A stretch of 17,329 nt of DNA from GCA-2728135 sp002728135 (GTDB taxonomy: Bacteria > Pseudomonadota > Alphaproteobacteria > UBA828), in the NCBI GenBank assembly GCA_963997635.1, contig CAXEND010000023.1:1-17329 (forward strand). The letters run 5' to 3'. Within the stretch, counting starts at the first letter, position 1, and each line of letters begins with the position of its first letter. This document shows, in pieces, positions 7,698 through 14,287 of the stretch. Under the pieces are notes generated by a model. That model ran no database searches, was not told the origin of the DNA, and was given only the letters and a program-made list of their open reading frames with translations. The translations under genes were made by a program, and so were the position numbers.

Positions 7698-8753
7698 CTA
7701 CCAGCCTCTAGCCTGACTAATTAATTTAATATTTTCGAGCCCATCTTCAGGACTTAGGGGATATTTATTTCCTAATGTAAGGCTTTTTACAAATGCTTCC
7801 ACTTGTAGCTTATAGGTCTTTATTGGGCGTATTTTTATATTTCGTTTTTTAATAACTTTAATAATTTTATTCCCTGCAGATGTACTCTTTTTTCCAATGA
7901 TTCCTGTAGTTAAATCTCCCTCTTCACCAAATAGTCCACCGTTAACTATTATATAGCCCATATCACCATAAAACTCGAGCCTCGGCATATAAGGCGTGAG
8001 TCCAGTGGATGCTGATATAGTACCTACAGACCCATTCTTAAATTCTATCATTGCAACAGCATGATCGGGCGTACGATAACCCCATGATGGATTTGAATTA
8101 TGTGATGCCAAGACTCTCTTAGCATCGCCCAGAAACCAACGTAATTGGTCAATACAATGAGTCCCACAATCAGCATAAGCCCAGCCACCTACGCGTTTGT
8201 CAAAAGAATGCCAACCATCTATATTTCCCCTCTCTCGATAGCCCAAATCATCCGGATAGGGATAATAGAGATGAGCTCGCCCGTGTACTGGTCTACCAAA
8301 GTCCCCCTTGACCCATGCTGCTCTCAAATCCTGTAATTTAGGATGATGTCTATTGTTATATGCTATCTCTAATTTAAGATTGGTATTTTTTGCCTTAGCT
8401 ATCATCGCTTTACAGTCTTTTACCGTTATTGCCATTGGCTTTTCACAAAGAACATGTTTCCCAGCATTTAATGCAGAAATTGTAAAATCTTTATGCATAT
8501 AATTAGGTGCAGCTATCCATATAACATCAATTGATTGGTCAGCTAAAAAGTCATTAATTTTAGAATAACCCTTCTTGATTTTATGACGTTGACAGAATTC
8601 CATTGCCTCTTTATGGCTTGGAGCTAATACTGCCCGTAACTGTGCACCACGAGCCTCTTTTATCGCTGGTGCAAATGTATTGTCCGCCCAACCACCTGAA
8701 CCAATTATACCCCAACCTATCGTCTTAATTTTTTTTTTAGAATTTATTGACAA
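7698..8753 (-). CDS. Gfo/Idh/MocA family NAD(P)-dependent oxidoreductase
   Basis: The 351-residue protein has the N-terminal Rossmann segment GIIGSGGWA (15-23), the nicotinamide-side motif CEKPMA (103-108) and the C-terminal-domain catalytic motif DCGTHCIDQ (D195, H199). Family enzymes oxidise sugars, inositols or sugar acids, or reduce them. A basic lysine-rich patch (about 275-305) is AT-rich in codons but remains in frame. The protein ends at SQARGW, a few residues shorter than the usual tail, with a clean TAG. The start is TTG at 8753, supported by GGAG (8763-8760) 6 nt upstream. It heads the minus-strand metabolic set and is divergent from the alpha/beta hydrolase gene across a 210-nt intergenic region. 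The 114-nt gap to the next gene may hold a second promoter. Confidence 0.9.
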   Translation of the reverse strand: MSINSKKKIKTIGWGIIGSGGWADNTFAPAIKEARGAQLRAVLAPSHKEAMEFCQRHKIKKGYSKINDFLADQSIDVIWIAAPNYMHKDFTISALNAGKHVLCEKPMAITVKDCKAMIAKAKNTNLKLEIAYNNRHHPKLQDLRAAWVKGDFGRPVHGRAHLYYPYPDDLGYRERGNIDGWHSFDKRVGGWAYADCGTHCIDQLRWFLGDAKRVLASHNSNPSWGYRTPDHAVAMIEFKNGSVGTISASTGLTPYMPRLEFYGDMGYIIVNGGLFGEEGDLTTGIIGKKSTSAGNKIIKVIKKRNIKIRPIKTYKLQVEAFVKSLTLGNKYPLSPEDGLENIKLISQARGW

Positions 8754-8791
8754 TGCTTACTCCATTAAAAATTATTTGTTTTGAAATCTCT

Positions 8792-8844
8792 AAACTTGCT
8801 TTTTTAGAAGTTTGATACGTGCATTTATCCTAGAAGAAGGATAA
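8792..8844. promoter_or_regulatory. Pair of inverted repeats in divergent promoter region (candidate operators)
   Basis: The 210-nt region between the divergent Gfo/Idh and alpha/beta hydrolase genes contains two dyads. AAACTT (8792-8797) pairs with AAGTTT (8808-8813) across 10 nt, and TTATCC (8825-8830) pairs with GGATAA (8839-8844) across 8 nt. Both are 6-bp arms with centre spacing close to what helix-turn-helix regulators use. No regulator gene is present nearby, and short dyads are frequent in AT-rich DNA, so this is tentative. Confidence 0.25.
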
Positions 8845-8963
8845 GATCCAGTTAAGATTATTCTACAGCTACCTAGATGAATAAATCAAATTTATGGCTT
8901 CTAAAATAATTATTATCTAGTCTAGCTATTTTATTTGAGCTAACTAAATTTACAGGTGGTATT

Positions 8964-9752
8964 ATGAATATAAAAAAAGGATATGTTGACACCTCTGGGG
9001 GACAAATTCATTTTGCACACAAAAATGGAATAGGAATTCCAATTGTGTGTTTTCACCAAACAGCCAGCTCATGTAGATCCTATTACCCACTAATGGACAA
9101 TGAAGTTATTCAAAACTCAATGTATGCTTTTGATACACCTGGGTTTGGAAACTCTTTTGATCCAGACGGAATGCCAAAATTTGAACAATATGCTGAGTGG
9201 TTAATTGAAGCAATTCACGCTCTTGGTATAAAAAAATGTCATTTATTAGGACATCATACTGGAGCTGCGATTTGTGTTGAATTTGCAGCATCTTACTCCA
9301 AGGAGGTGGAATCAATGATTCTTATTGGACCATTCCCACTTAGTGAGTCAGAACGTGAAGAATTCAGACCACATTTCTCCACACCGATTGAACCGAATAA
9401 AGATGGTTCATATTTGATAAAAACATGGGAATATTTAACAGAACTGGGAGCCGATAAAGATTTAAAGAATCACCATGATGAATTACTTGACCACGTGAGA
9501 GCTTATTATAGCCGGTATCAGACTTACTCAGCAGTCTGGGATTATGACTTTACAGCACAATATAAGAGTTCCTCATGCCCTACTTTGCTCATGGCTGCAC
9601 CAGATGATGTTTTATATCCATATTTAGAAAGATCTAAAATACTTAAGCCAGATGCAGAGTTAATTGAAATTTCAGGTGCAAATTATGAGCTAGCACTAGA
9701 CAGTCAAAATGTTTGTTTAGAAATAAATCGTTTTCTTGGCACTTCCAAATAG
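8964..9752 (+). CDS. Alpha/beta hydrolase-fold protein with GHHTG in place of the serine elbow
   Basis: The 262-residue alpha/beta hydrolase fold shows the oxyanion-side segment VCFHQTASS (28-36), TPGFGNS (58-64) and a nucleophile-elbow region KCHLLGHHTGAA (91-102). The elbow is G96-H-H98-T-G100, where hydrolases have G-x-Ser-x-G, so H98 occupies the nucleophile position. The late Asp is kept (PDD, 213-215). The usual C-terminal GxGH is GANY (238-241), so the catalytic histidine appears to be lost as well. The fold assignment is firm but ordinary ester or amide hydrolysis is doubtful. AGGTGG (8954-8959) precedes the ATG by 4 nt. The SDR gene follows after 45 nt, forming a two-gene unit. It may be a lyase, a cofactor-independent oxygenase-like enzyme or a pseudoenzyme. 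Confidence 0.87.
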   Translation: MNIKKGYVDTSGGQIHFAHKNGIGIPIVCFHQTASSCRSYYPLMDNEVIQNSMYAFDTPGFGNSFDPDGMPKFEQYAEWLIEAIHALGIKKCHLLGHHTGAAICVEFAASYSKEVESMILIGPFPLSESEREEFRPHFSTPIEPNKDGSYLIKTWEYLTELGADKDLKNHHDELLDHVRAYYSRYQTYSAVWDYDFTAQYKSSSCPTLLMAAPDDVLYPYLERSKILKPDAELIEISGANYELALDSQNVCLEINRFLGTSK

Positions 9753-9797
9753 TAAAGATCTTATAAATGGCAATAAAATGAAATATTTGAGGACAAA

Positions 9798-10571
9798 ATG
9801 AGACTTACAGGTAGAACAGCTTTAATTACAGGCGGATCTAGGGGCCTTGGTGCATCTATGGCTATGGATTTTGCAAAAGAAGGTGCACAAGTAGCAGTAG
9901 TGTTTAAATCAAGAGAAGATAAAGCTACAAATGTAGTTAATAATATAGTCTCAACAGGTGGATCAGCAGATAAGTTTCAAGCTGATGTTTCTGAGGTCTC
10001 AGATTGTTATAGACTTACAAAAGAAGTCTTGAGCTTATTCGGTAGAATAGATATTTTGGTAAATAATGCAGGAATTTTTATTCCATTATCAATTGCAGAA
10101 ACCAATGAGAAAGATTGGGATGACACGCTAAATACGAACCTGAAAAGTTCTTTCTTTCTAACCCAAGCAGTCTTACCATCTATGAAGAAAAATCAATCAG
10201 GTAAAATAATAAATGTTTCTTCTAGTTTTGGATTGTTAGGCCACGCAAATGCTGGTGCTTATTGTGCGTCTAAAGCTGGGATGATAAACCTAACTCGATC
10301 TATGTGTATTGAACTTGCACCACACAATATCAACGTAAACTCGCTTGCACCTGGCGGAGCAGCAACAGACTTGAATGCTGAAAGAAGAGAAATACCTGAA
10401 TTCAAAGATGCATTTGACAAGGCAACTCCTTCACGTGAATATTTTATGAAGTCTGATGGTCTTTCTGGAGCTGCTATATTTTTAGCTTCATCAGAATCTG
10501 ACTATGTACATGGTGCTCACATTAGTGTAGACGGTGGTTGGACCGCTGGCCATGTAGTTAATTTTCCTTAG
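9798..10571 (+). CDS. Short-chain dehydrogenase/reductase (SDR), FabG-like
   Basis: This is a 257-residue classical SDR with the complete NAD(P) and active-site set: TGGSRGLG (11-18), NNAG (89-92), N114, the catalytic serine in INVSSSFG (about 141-143), and Y155-x3-K159 in YCASK. The C-terminal SDYVHGAHISVDGGW is also typical. It should be an active NAD(P)H-dependent alcohol dehydrogenase or ketoreductase. A basic residue in the glycine-rich loop (R15) and K37 after strand 2 suggest NADPH. An SD-like GAGG lies a few nt before the ATG. It is the second gene of the unit started by the GHHTG protein and converges, 36 nt away, on the Dabb gene. The substrate is unknown; resemblance to FabG alone does not make it a fatty-acid enzyme. 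Confidence 0.92.
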   Translation: MRLTGRTALITGGSRGLGASMAMDFAKEGAQVAVVFKSREDKATNVVNNIVSTGGSADKFQADVSEVSDCYRLTKEVLSLFGRIDILVNNAGIFIPLSIAETNEKDWDDTLNTNLKSSFFLTQAVLPSMKKNQSGKIINVSSSFGLLGHANAGAYCASKAGMINLTRSMCIELAPHNINVNSLAPGGAATDLNAERREIPEFKDAFDKATPSREYFMKSDGLSGAAIFLASSESDYVHGAHISVDGGWTAGHVVNFP

Positions 10572-10607
10572 TTTGAAATGTTATAGCTAAATTATTATAT
10601 CGTAATA

Positions 10608-10895
10608 TTATGGAATCTCATAATCAACAGCTATACGCAGCTCACGTAAAGGCTTTATATCCTTAATTGTATCTTTATAAATAGGATGAGACTTAAATTC
10701 AGATAGAGCTTCCTCATTCTCAAACTCACCATATACAACTACGTCTACTTCATTAGACCATTGATCTTTGCGACTGTTAAATTCAACTTCCAGTAACTTA
10801 GCACTTGGTATTGCAATTAAGTTTCTCAATCCATCTCTAATTATTTGAACATCTTGAGAATCAATTGCACTGAACAGGACGATATGCCTAATCAT
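10608..10895 (-). CDS. Dabb-domain (stress-responsive A/B barrel) protein
   Basis: The 95-residue protein matches the Dabb family (PF07876): MIRHIVLFSA at the first strand, a central helix (IIRDGLRNLIAIP), a long edge strand (KLLEVEFNSRKDQW) and VDVVVYGEFENEEALSEFKSHPIYKD, whose FxxxxxLxxYxxHPxH-like end is the family signature. Such dimeric ferredoxin-like proteins include stress proteins and a few cyclases; most are uncharacterised. It begins 16 nt after the pabB stop with an AAGG element upstream, so it is probably co-transcribed with pabB. It converges on the SDR at 10571. Confidence 0.85.
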   Translation of the reverse strand: MIRHIVLFSAIDSQDVQIIRDGLRNLIAIPSAKLLEVEFNSRKDQWSNEVDVVVYGEFENEEALSEFKSHPIYKDTIKDIKPLRELRIAVDYEIP

Positions 10896-10911
10896 ATATT
10901 ATTAACCTTTT

Positions 10912-12027
10912 TCATTCTAGAAACTTCGCTTTCAAAAGACATTCCTCATACTCTTTATCTGAGTTAGAATCAGAAACAATGGCACTTCCAGTATTATACA
11001 CAGCTGAACCATCATCAAAAATACTCATAGATCTTATTGCAACATTAAAACAAGCTAAACCAGATGGGTCAATGAAACCTATTGCTCCGCAATAAATTTC
11101 TCGGGGGAAATGTTCTAATTCTCTAATTATTTCCATTGCTCTAATTTTTGGTGCACCTGTTACAGAGCCACATGGGAATAAGCTTTTCAAAATTTCAAAT
11201 GTAGTAAGTCCTGAACGTAAATTTCCAACAATAGTTGATGTCATTTGATGAAGAGTTGGATATGACTCAACACCATAGAGTTGAGTAACGTTAACTGTAC
11301 CAATCTCACTTATACGGCTAAGGTCATTACGAATAAGATCAACAATCATTAAATTTTCAGCTTGTGTTTTTTTATCATCTTTCATTTGATTGGCCAGTTT
11401 AATGTCTTCAAGGTCACTAAACCCTCTTTTAATCGTACCTTTCATTGGTCGCATAGTAATATTAGAGCAATCTCTTTTGAAGAATAACTCAGGCGACAGT
11501 GAAATAATGACTGGATTGCCAAGTGAGACTATCCCTCCATATTCTACAGGTTGTTTTATACATAAACTCCTATATAGAACTACTGGATCAATATTAATTT
11601 TACACCTCATAGGAAAGGTTAGATTTGTTTGATATACTTCTCCAGCTATAATTTTTTCTAGTACTTTATTAAAAGCTTCTTTATACTTAGCGCGATTCCA
11701 GTCAGGCATAAATGCCTCTTGAGGTCTCTGCTCCCCACTAAACTCAGGCATTCCGTTAGTCTTAAAATCCTTAAAAATACCAAGGTTAACTAATGGACAT
11801 TTACGATTAGAAGGTAGCAAACGATTCAGATGAGGCTCTAATATATATCCCAGCTCATAAGAAAAGTAACCAGCGATATAATACCCCCTAGATAAGGCCT
11901 CACTGATTAATTTGAAAGCAGTAGTCACTTCATAAGCTTGGCGGGCAATAATTCTTCCAACTGGTTGAGAATAGTAGCGCGTTGAGTTAGAGAGCCTGTC
12001 TTCAAGAAATACATATTGCTTTAACAC
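10912..12027 (-). CDS. pabB: Aminodeoxychorismate synthase component I (PabB type)
   Basis: The 371-residue chorismate-binding enzyme converts chorismate plus ammonia to 4-amino-4-deoxychorismate in folate synthesis. Seen in order: FSYELGY (55-61), IIAGEVYQTNLT (126-137), SPELFF (178-183), PMKGTIKRG (194-202) with K196 at the lysine typical of PabB, ENLMIVDLIRNDL (224-236), TSTIVG (263-268), FPCGSVTGAPK (284-294), CGAIG (313-317) and GSAIVSDSNSDKEYEE (347-362). The PxKGT lysine separates PabB from anthranilate synthase TrpE, whose equivalent is PIAGT. There is no fused PabA or PabC domain. The start is GTG at 12027, with AGGG only 1 nt upstream, so the precise start is uncertain; no other standard start codon is near. 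It lies 37 nt after the DUF3293 gene and 16 nt before the Dabb gene. Confidence 0.9.
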   Translation of the reverse strand: MLKQYVFLEDRLSNSTRYYSQPVGRIIARQAYEVTTAFKLISEALSRGYYIAGYFSYELGYILEPHLNRLLPSNRKCPLVNLGIFKDFKTNGMPEFSGEQRPQEAFMPDWNRAKYKEAFNKVLEKIIAGEVYQTNLTFPMRCKINIDPVVLYRSLCIKQPVEYGGIVSLGNPVIISLSPELFFKRDCSNITMRPMKGTIKRGFSDLEDIKLANQMKDDKKTQAENLMIVDLIRNDLSRISEIGTVNVTQLYGVESYPTLHQMTSTIVGNLRSGLTTFEILKSLFPCGSVTGAPKIRAMEIIRELEHFPREIYCGAIGFIDPSGLACFNVAIRSMSIFDDGSAVYNTGSAIVSDSNSDKEYEECLLKAKFLE

Positions 12028-12064
12028 ACCCTATATTCCGATTCTGTTATTTGCTGACTATGTA

Positions 12065-12490
12065 TTAAAAATTTTGTTCAGTTAAGATTAATAATTTTGG
12101 AATTGTATTCATACCACACCAAACTAATGCATTTTGATTAAATGACCTACCTATATTCATAGCATCTTCCATAGATATGCCAAGAACCATAAAACTTTTC
12201 TCTAATGGCCATTTACTCTCTGGGTCTTTAGCTATTCCAGATATAACCATATAGTCATTTGATAATATAGAATATAATTCCGAAAGTAACTTTGTGTTAA
12301 TCTCTGGAGATACTATTCTACTATATGGATTGCAGGCAGTGACAAATGCACCGCGATTTACCCCTTGTTCCTTAAAAATTTCTAGAAGATTATTAGAGCG
12401 TTTACCAATTCTTAGTGTGAATTGTTTCTCATGGAGAACAATATAATGAGTCTTAATATATGCCTCAGTAAGCTCTTCTGATATATTCAT
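12065..12490 (-). CDS. DUF3293 domain protein
   Basis: The 141-residue protein matches the DUF3293 pattern: an N-terminal TLRIGKRSNNLLEIF (25-39), then GAFVTACNPYSRIVSPEIN (47-65, the family's F-TA-NP-S signature), EKSFMVLGISMEDAMNIGRSFNQNA (96-120) and VWCGM. No biochemical function is established for the family. No SD precedes the ATG; instead a 14-nt palindrome abuts the start codon. It is located 52 nt after the ABM-like gene and 37 nt before pabB, so it is probably part of the same transcript. Confidence 0.8.
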   Translation of the reverse strand: MNISEELTEAYIKTHYIVLHEKQFTLRIGKRSNNLLEIFKEQGVNRGAFVTACNPYSRIVSPEINTKLLSELYSILSNDYMVISGIAKDPESKWPLEKSFMVLGISMEDAMNIGRSFNQNALVWCGMNTIPKLLILTEQNF

Positions 12491-12503
12491 TCAAATATTT
12501 GAA
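12490..12503. promoter_or_regulatory. 14-nt perfect palindrome overlapping the DUF3293 start
   Basis: The sequence TTCAAATATTTGAA is a perfect palindrome whose last base on the minus strand is the A of the DUF3293 start codon, occupying the position of the missing Shine-Dalgarno. It could be an operator. AT-rich palindromes of this size do occur by chance. Confidence 0.3.
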
Positions 12504-12542
12504 ACTACATATCCAGAATATAAAAAATATATACTCAAAATA

Positions 12543-12845
12543 TCAAATATCTATATATTCAGAAATTACAGGACCAGAAACAGGATCTGTAACACCCAAT
12601 TCTGGAGAAATTTCTTCAAGAAAATCTCTACAACTATCGAGTAGTTCTATCATCTTAGGTCTTGCCAATGACATTGACTGTTCACTTTCCCACAAACCAT
12701 AAGATACATAGCTAGATGTGCCTGTTTTTGCCACAACGTGTATTAGTAAACCATCCCAACGATTCATGTTGTTAATCTGGGTTTCAAATAATTTTTCAGA
12801 CCCTTTTTTGACAGAAAATCTTACAACATTTGTAAATTTTGACAC
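12543..12845 (-). CDS. Small ABM-like alpha/beta-barrel protein
   Basis: The 100-residue protein has alternating strand/helix pattern TNVVRFSVKKGSEKLFE, HVVAKTGTSSYVSYGLWES and a helix ARPKMIELLDSCRDFLEE, followed by LGVTDPVSGPVI. This resembles a conserved family usually annotated as antibiotic-biosynthesis monooxygenase-like, but the substrate and activity are unknown. The start is GTG at 12845 with GAGG at 12854-12851, 5 nt upstream; no ATG fits. It follows the membrane protein gene by 87 nt and precedes DUF3293 by 52 nt. Dimeric ferredoxin-like fold is inferred from the pattern only. Confidence 0.72.
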   Translation of the reverse strand: MSKFTNVVRFSVKKGSEKLFETQINNMNRWDGLLIHVVAKTGTSSYVSYGLWESEQSMSLARPKMIELLDSCRDFLEEISPELGVTDPVSGPVISEYIDI

Positions 12846-12932
12846 ACTTACCTCACCATATAATAAGAGAGAAATTAGTATCGCAGATCACTTACCTGCA
12901 AAGAAACAACCTAGAGGAACAAAATAACTTTA

Positions 12933-13217
12933 TCAATTATTTCTTATAACATTCTTTTCAAAATATGGGATACCGAATTTTACTAATAAATATAAACCGA
13001 TAATAGCGGGTATTACAGCGAACACCCAGATCAACTGAAATGGATCACGAAAGGAAAGTGCCAGAATAAGAAATAATGGCCAACATAAAAGTAATAAGAT
13101 ATGGAATCTAACAGTTTTTGGAAGGGATCTGATACCACCATTAGCTTCATCTAACAAAAGGCGGTGAACAGTGTTTTTCGTACTAGGACTTCGCATCATT
13201 ATGTCTTTCAAATTCAT
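12933..13217 (-). CDS. Small two-helix membrane protein, unknown function
   Basis: The 94-residue protein is not recognised. An N-terminal cytoplasmic stretch (1-37) rich in charged residues (RSPSTKNTVHRLLLDEANGG) is followed by two hydrophobic segments: about 39-55 (ILLLLCWPLFLILAL) and about 61-80 (QLIWVFAVIPAIIGLYLLV). These are separated by a short SFRDPF turn, giving a likely helical hairpin with a basic tail. The ATG at 13217 is chosen because it starts 4 nt after the stop of the preceding 59-residue gene, suggesting translational coupling; it has no clear SD. The frame is open further upstream to TTG 13259, and ATGs at 13199/13196 are also possible. It is co-transcribed with the upstream small gene. 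Confidence 0.6.
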   Translation of the reverse strand: MNLKDIMMRSPSTKNTVHRLLLDEANGGIRSLPKTVRFHILLLLCWPLFLILALSFRDPFQLIWVFAVIPAIIGLYLLVKFGIPYFEKNVIRNN

Positions 13218-13221
13218 TAAG

Positions 13222-13401
13222 TTAAGATTTAAATAAACCCGTTTCATAATCATCAACATTCACAAGAAGACTAGCAGCTTCTGACAACAGCTTATTTGCA
13301 AGTTCAATATCTTTATTGCGACCAGATTGTTCTAAAGCAAAAGCTTCAAGCTGTAGTAATGCAGCACTACTGACATTCTGGAATTTTTCTAAATTTTGCA
13401 T
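13222..13401 (-). CDS. Small acidic-helical protein (59 aa), unknown function
   Basis: This 59-residue protein is not recognised: MQNLEKFQNVSSAALLQLEAF, then ALEQSGRNKDIELANKLL and SEAASLLVNVDDYETGLF. It looks almost entirely helical and resembles a small two-helix hairpin with leucine and alanine heptad-like spacing. The start at ATG 13401 is well supported: AAGGAG at 13413-13408 lies 6 nt upstream, one of the best RBSs in the window. It is the first gene of the minus-strand run and is preceded by a candidate promoter (13423-13452). It partners with the membrane protein gene 4 nt downstream. Confidence 0.65.
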   Translation of the reverse strand: MQNLEKFQNVSSAALLQLEAFALEQSGRNKDIELANKLLSEAASLLVNVDDYETGLFKS

Positions 13402-13422
13402 AACATACTCCTTATTTATATT

Positions 13423-13452
13423 TTTATACGGTAGTTGCATTCGTATAGATCA
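13423..13452 (-). promoter_or_regulatory. Candidate promoter, TGATCT-N18-TATAAA
   Basis: On the minus strand TGATCT (13452-13447) is followed after exactly 18 nt by TATAAA (13428-13423), 22 nt before the start of the 59-residue gene. The -35 differs by one base from the TGATCC of the rpoE promoter at 15561-15589 and the spacer is the same length. The TATAAA also fits a housekeeping -10, so which sigma factor reads it is unresolved. Confidence 0.35.
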
Positions 13453-13556
13453 CAGAATAAAAAACATTTATTTAAGGAAATTTATGTTTTGTTGAGATTG
13501 AAATTCAATTTTTCAGCTTTATTTAAATTTCATAGATAATATTCTGGAAATAAATA

Positions 13557-14261
13557 ATGAAACTTCAATCTTTTGGTAAAAATAATGTTGCCATTGTATT
13601 TGGTTCATCAGGTGGGATAGGTGCAGCTTGTAAAAGAGAATTAATAAATTCAAATTCATTTTCTAGTGTTATAGCTTTTAGTCGTGATGAAAATGGCTTT
13701 GACATTAAAAGTGAATCATCAATAAAAGATTCGATAAATCAAATTAATAGTAAGGAAAAAATCAGACTGGCAATAGATGCCACAGGATTTTTACAGGACA
13801 ACCATCAAAAACCTGAAAAAACTTTTAAACATTTTGAAAAAAATTTAGCCTTACATTGCTTCCATATTAATGCTATTGGCCCTTTACTTTTAATGAAAAA
13901 CCTTTTTCCTCATTTACCGCGAAAGGGTAAAACTGTTTTTGCAACACTATCTGCAAGAGTTGGATCTATTGGAGATAATCGTTCTGGTGGATGGTATTCA
14001 TATAGAGCATCAAAAGCGGCATTAAATCAATTTGTTCGGACTGCAGCCCTTGAATTATCTCGGACACATCCAGAAGCAATTTGTGTTGCACTACACCCAG
14101 GCACAGTCAAAACAGATTTATCTAAACCTTTTTTAAAAGAAAATAACACGGCGTTTGCACCAGATGAATCTGCAAAACAATTACTTACTGTAATTGATAA
14201 TCTTAGAAATAACGCAACGGGTGGTTTTTTTGATTGGTCAGGTAACAATATACCTTGGTAA
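13557..14261 (+). CDS. CsgA-like short-chain dehydrogenase
   Basis: This 234-residue SDR is of the C-factor (CsgA)-like subgroup. It has AIVFGSSGGIGAA (12-24), the short LAIDATGFLQ (71-80) in place of NNAG, S132 in ATLSARVG, and Y149-x3-K153 in SYRASKAALN, so catalytic residues are complete. The variable C-terminus is short, ending GGFFDWSGNNIPW, which is typical of this subgroup. A GGAAA element lies about 8 nt before the ATG. It is divergent from the 59-residue gene and converges on chrR 26 nt away. CsgA-like SDRs are often neighbours or targets of RpoE/ChrR systems, so a role in oxidative or photo-oxidative stress is inferred; its substrate is unknown. Confidence 0.87.
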   Translation: MKLQSFGKNNVAIVFGSSGGIGAACKRELINSNSFSSVIAFSRDENGFDIKSESSIKDSINQINSKEKIRLAIDATGFLQDNHQKPEKTFKHFEKNLALHCFHINAIGPLLLMKNLFPHLPRKGKTVFATLSARVGSIGDNRSGGWYSYRASKAALNQFVRTAALELSRTHPEAICVALHPGTVKTDLSKPFLKENNTAFAPDESAKQLLTVIDNLRNNATGGFFDWSGNNIPW

Positions 14262-14287
14262 GTTGTCTGACTTCCACCAATAAGTGT

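Noticed and set aside
9798..10571. Naming the SDR fabG
   Set aside because: Catalytic residues fit many SDRs and the context is not a fatty-acid synthesis cluster.
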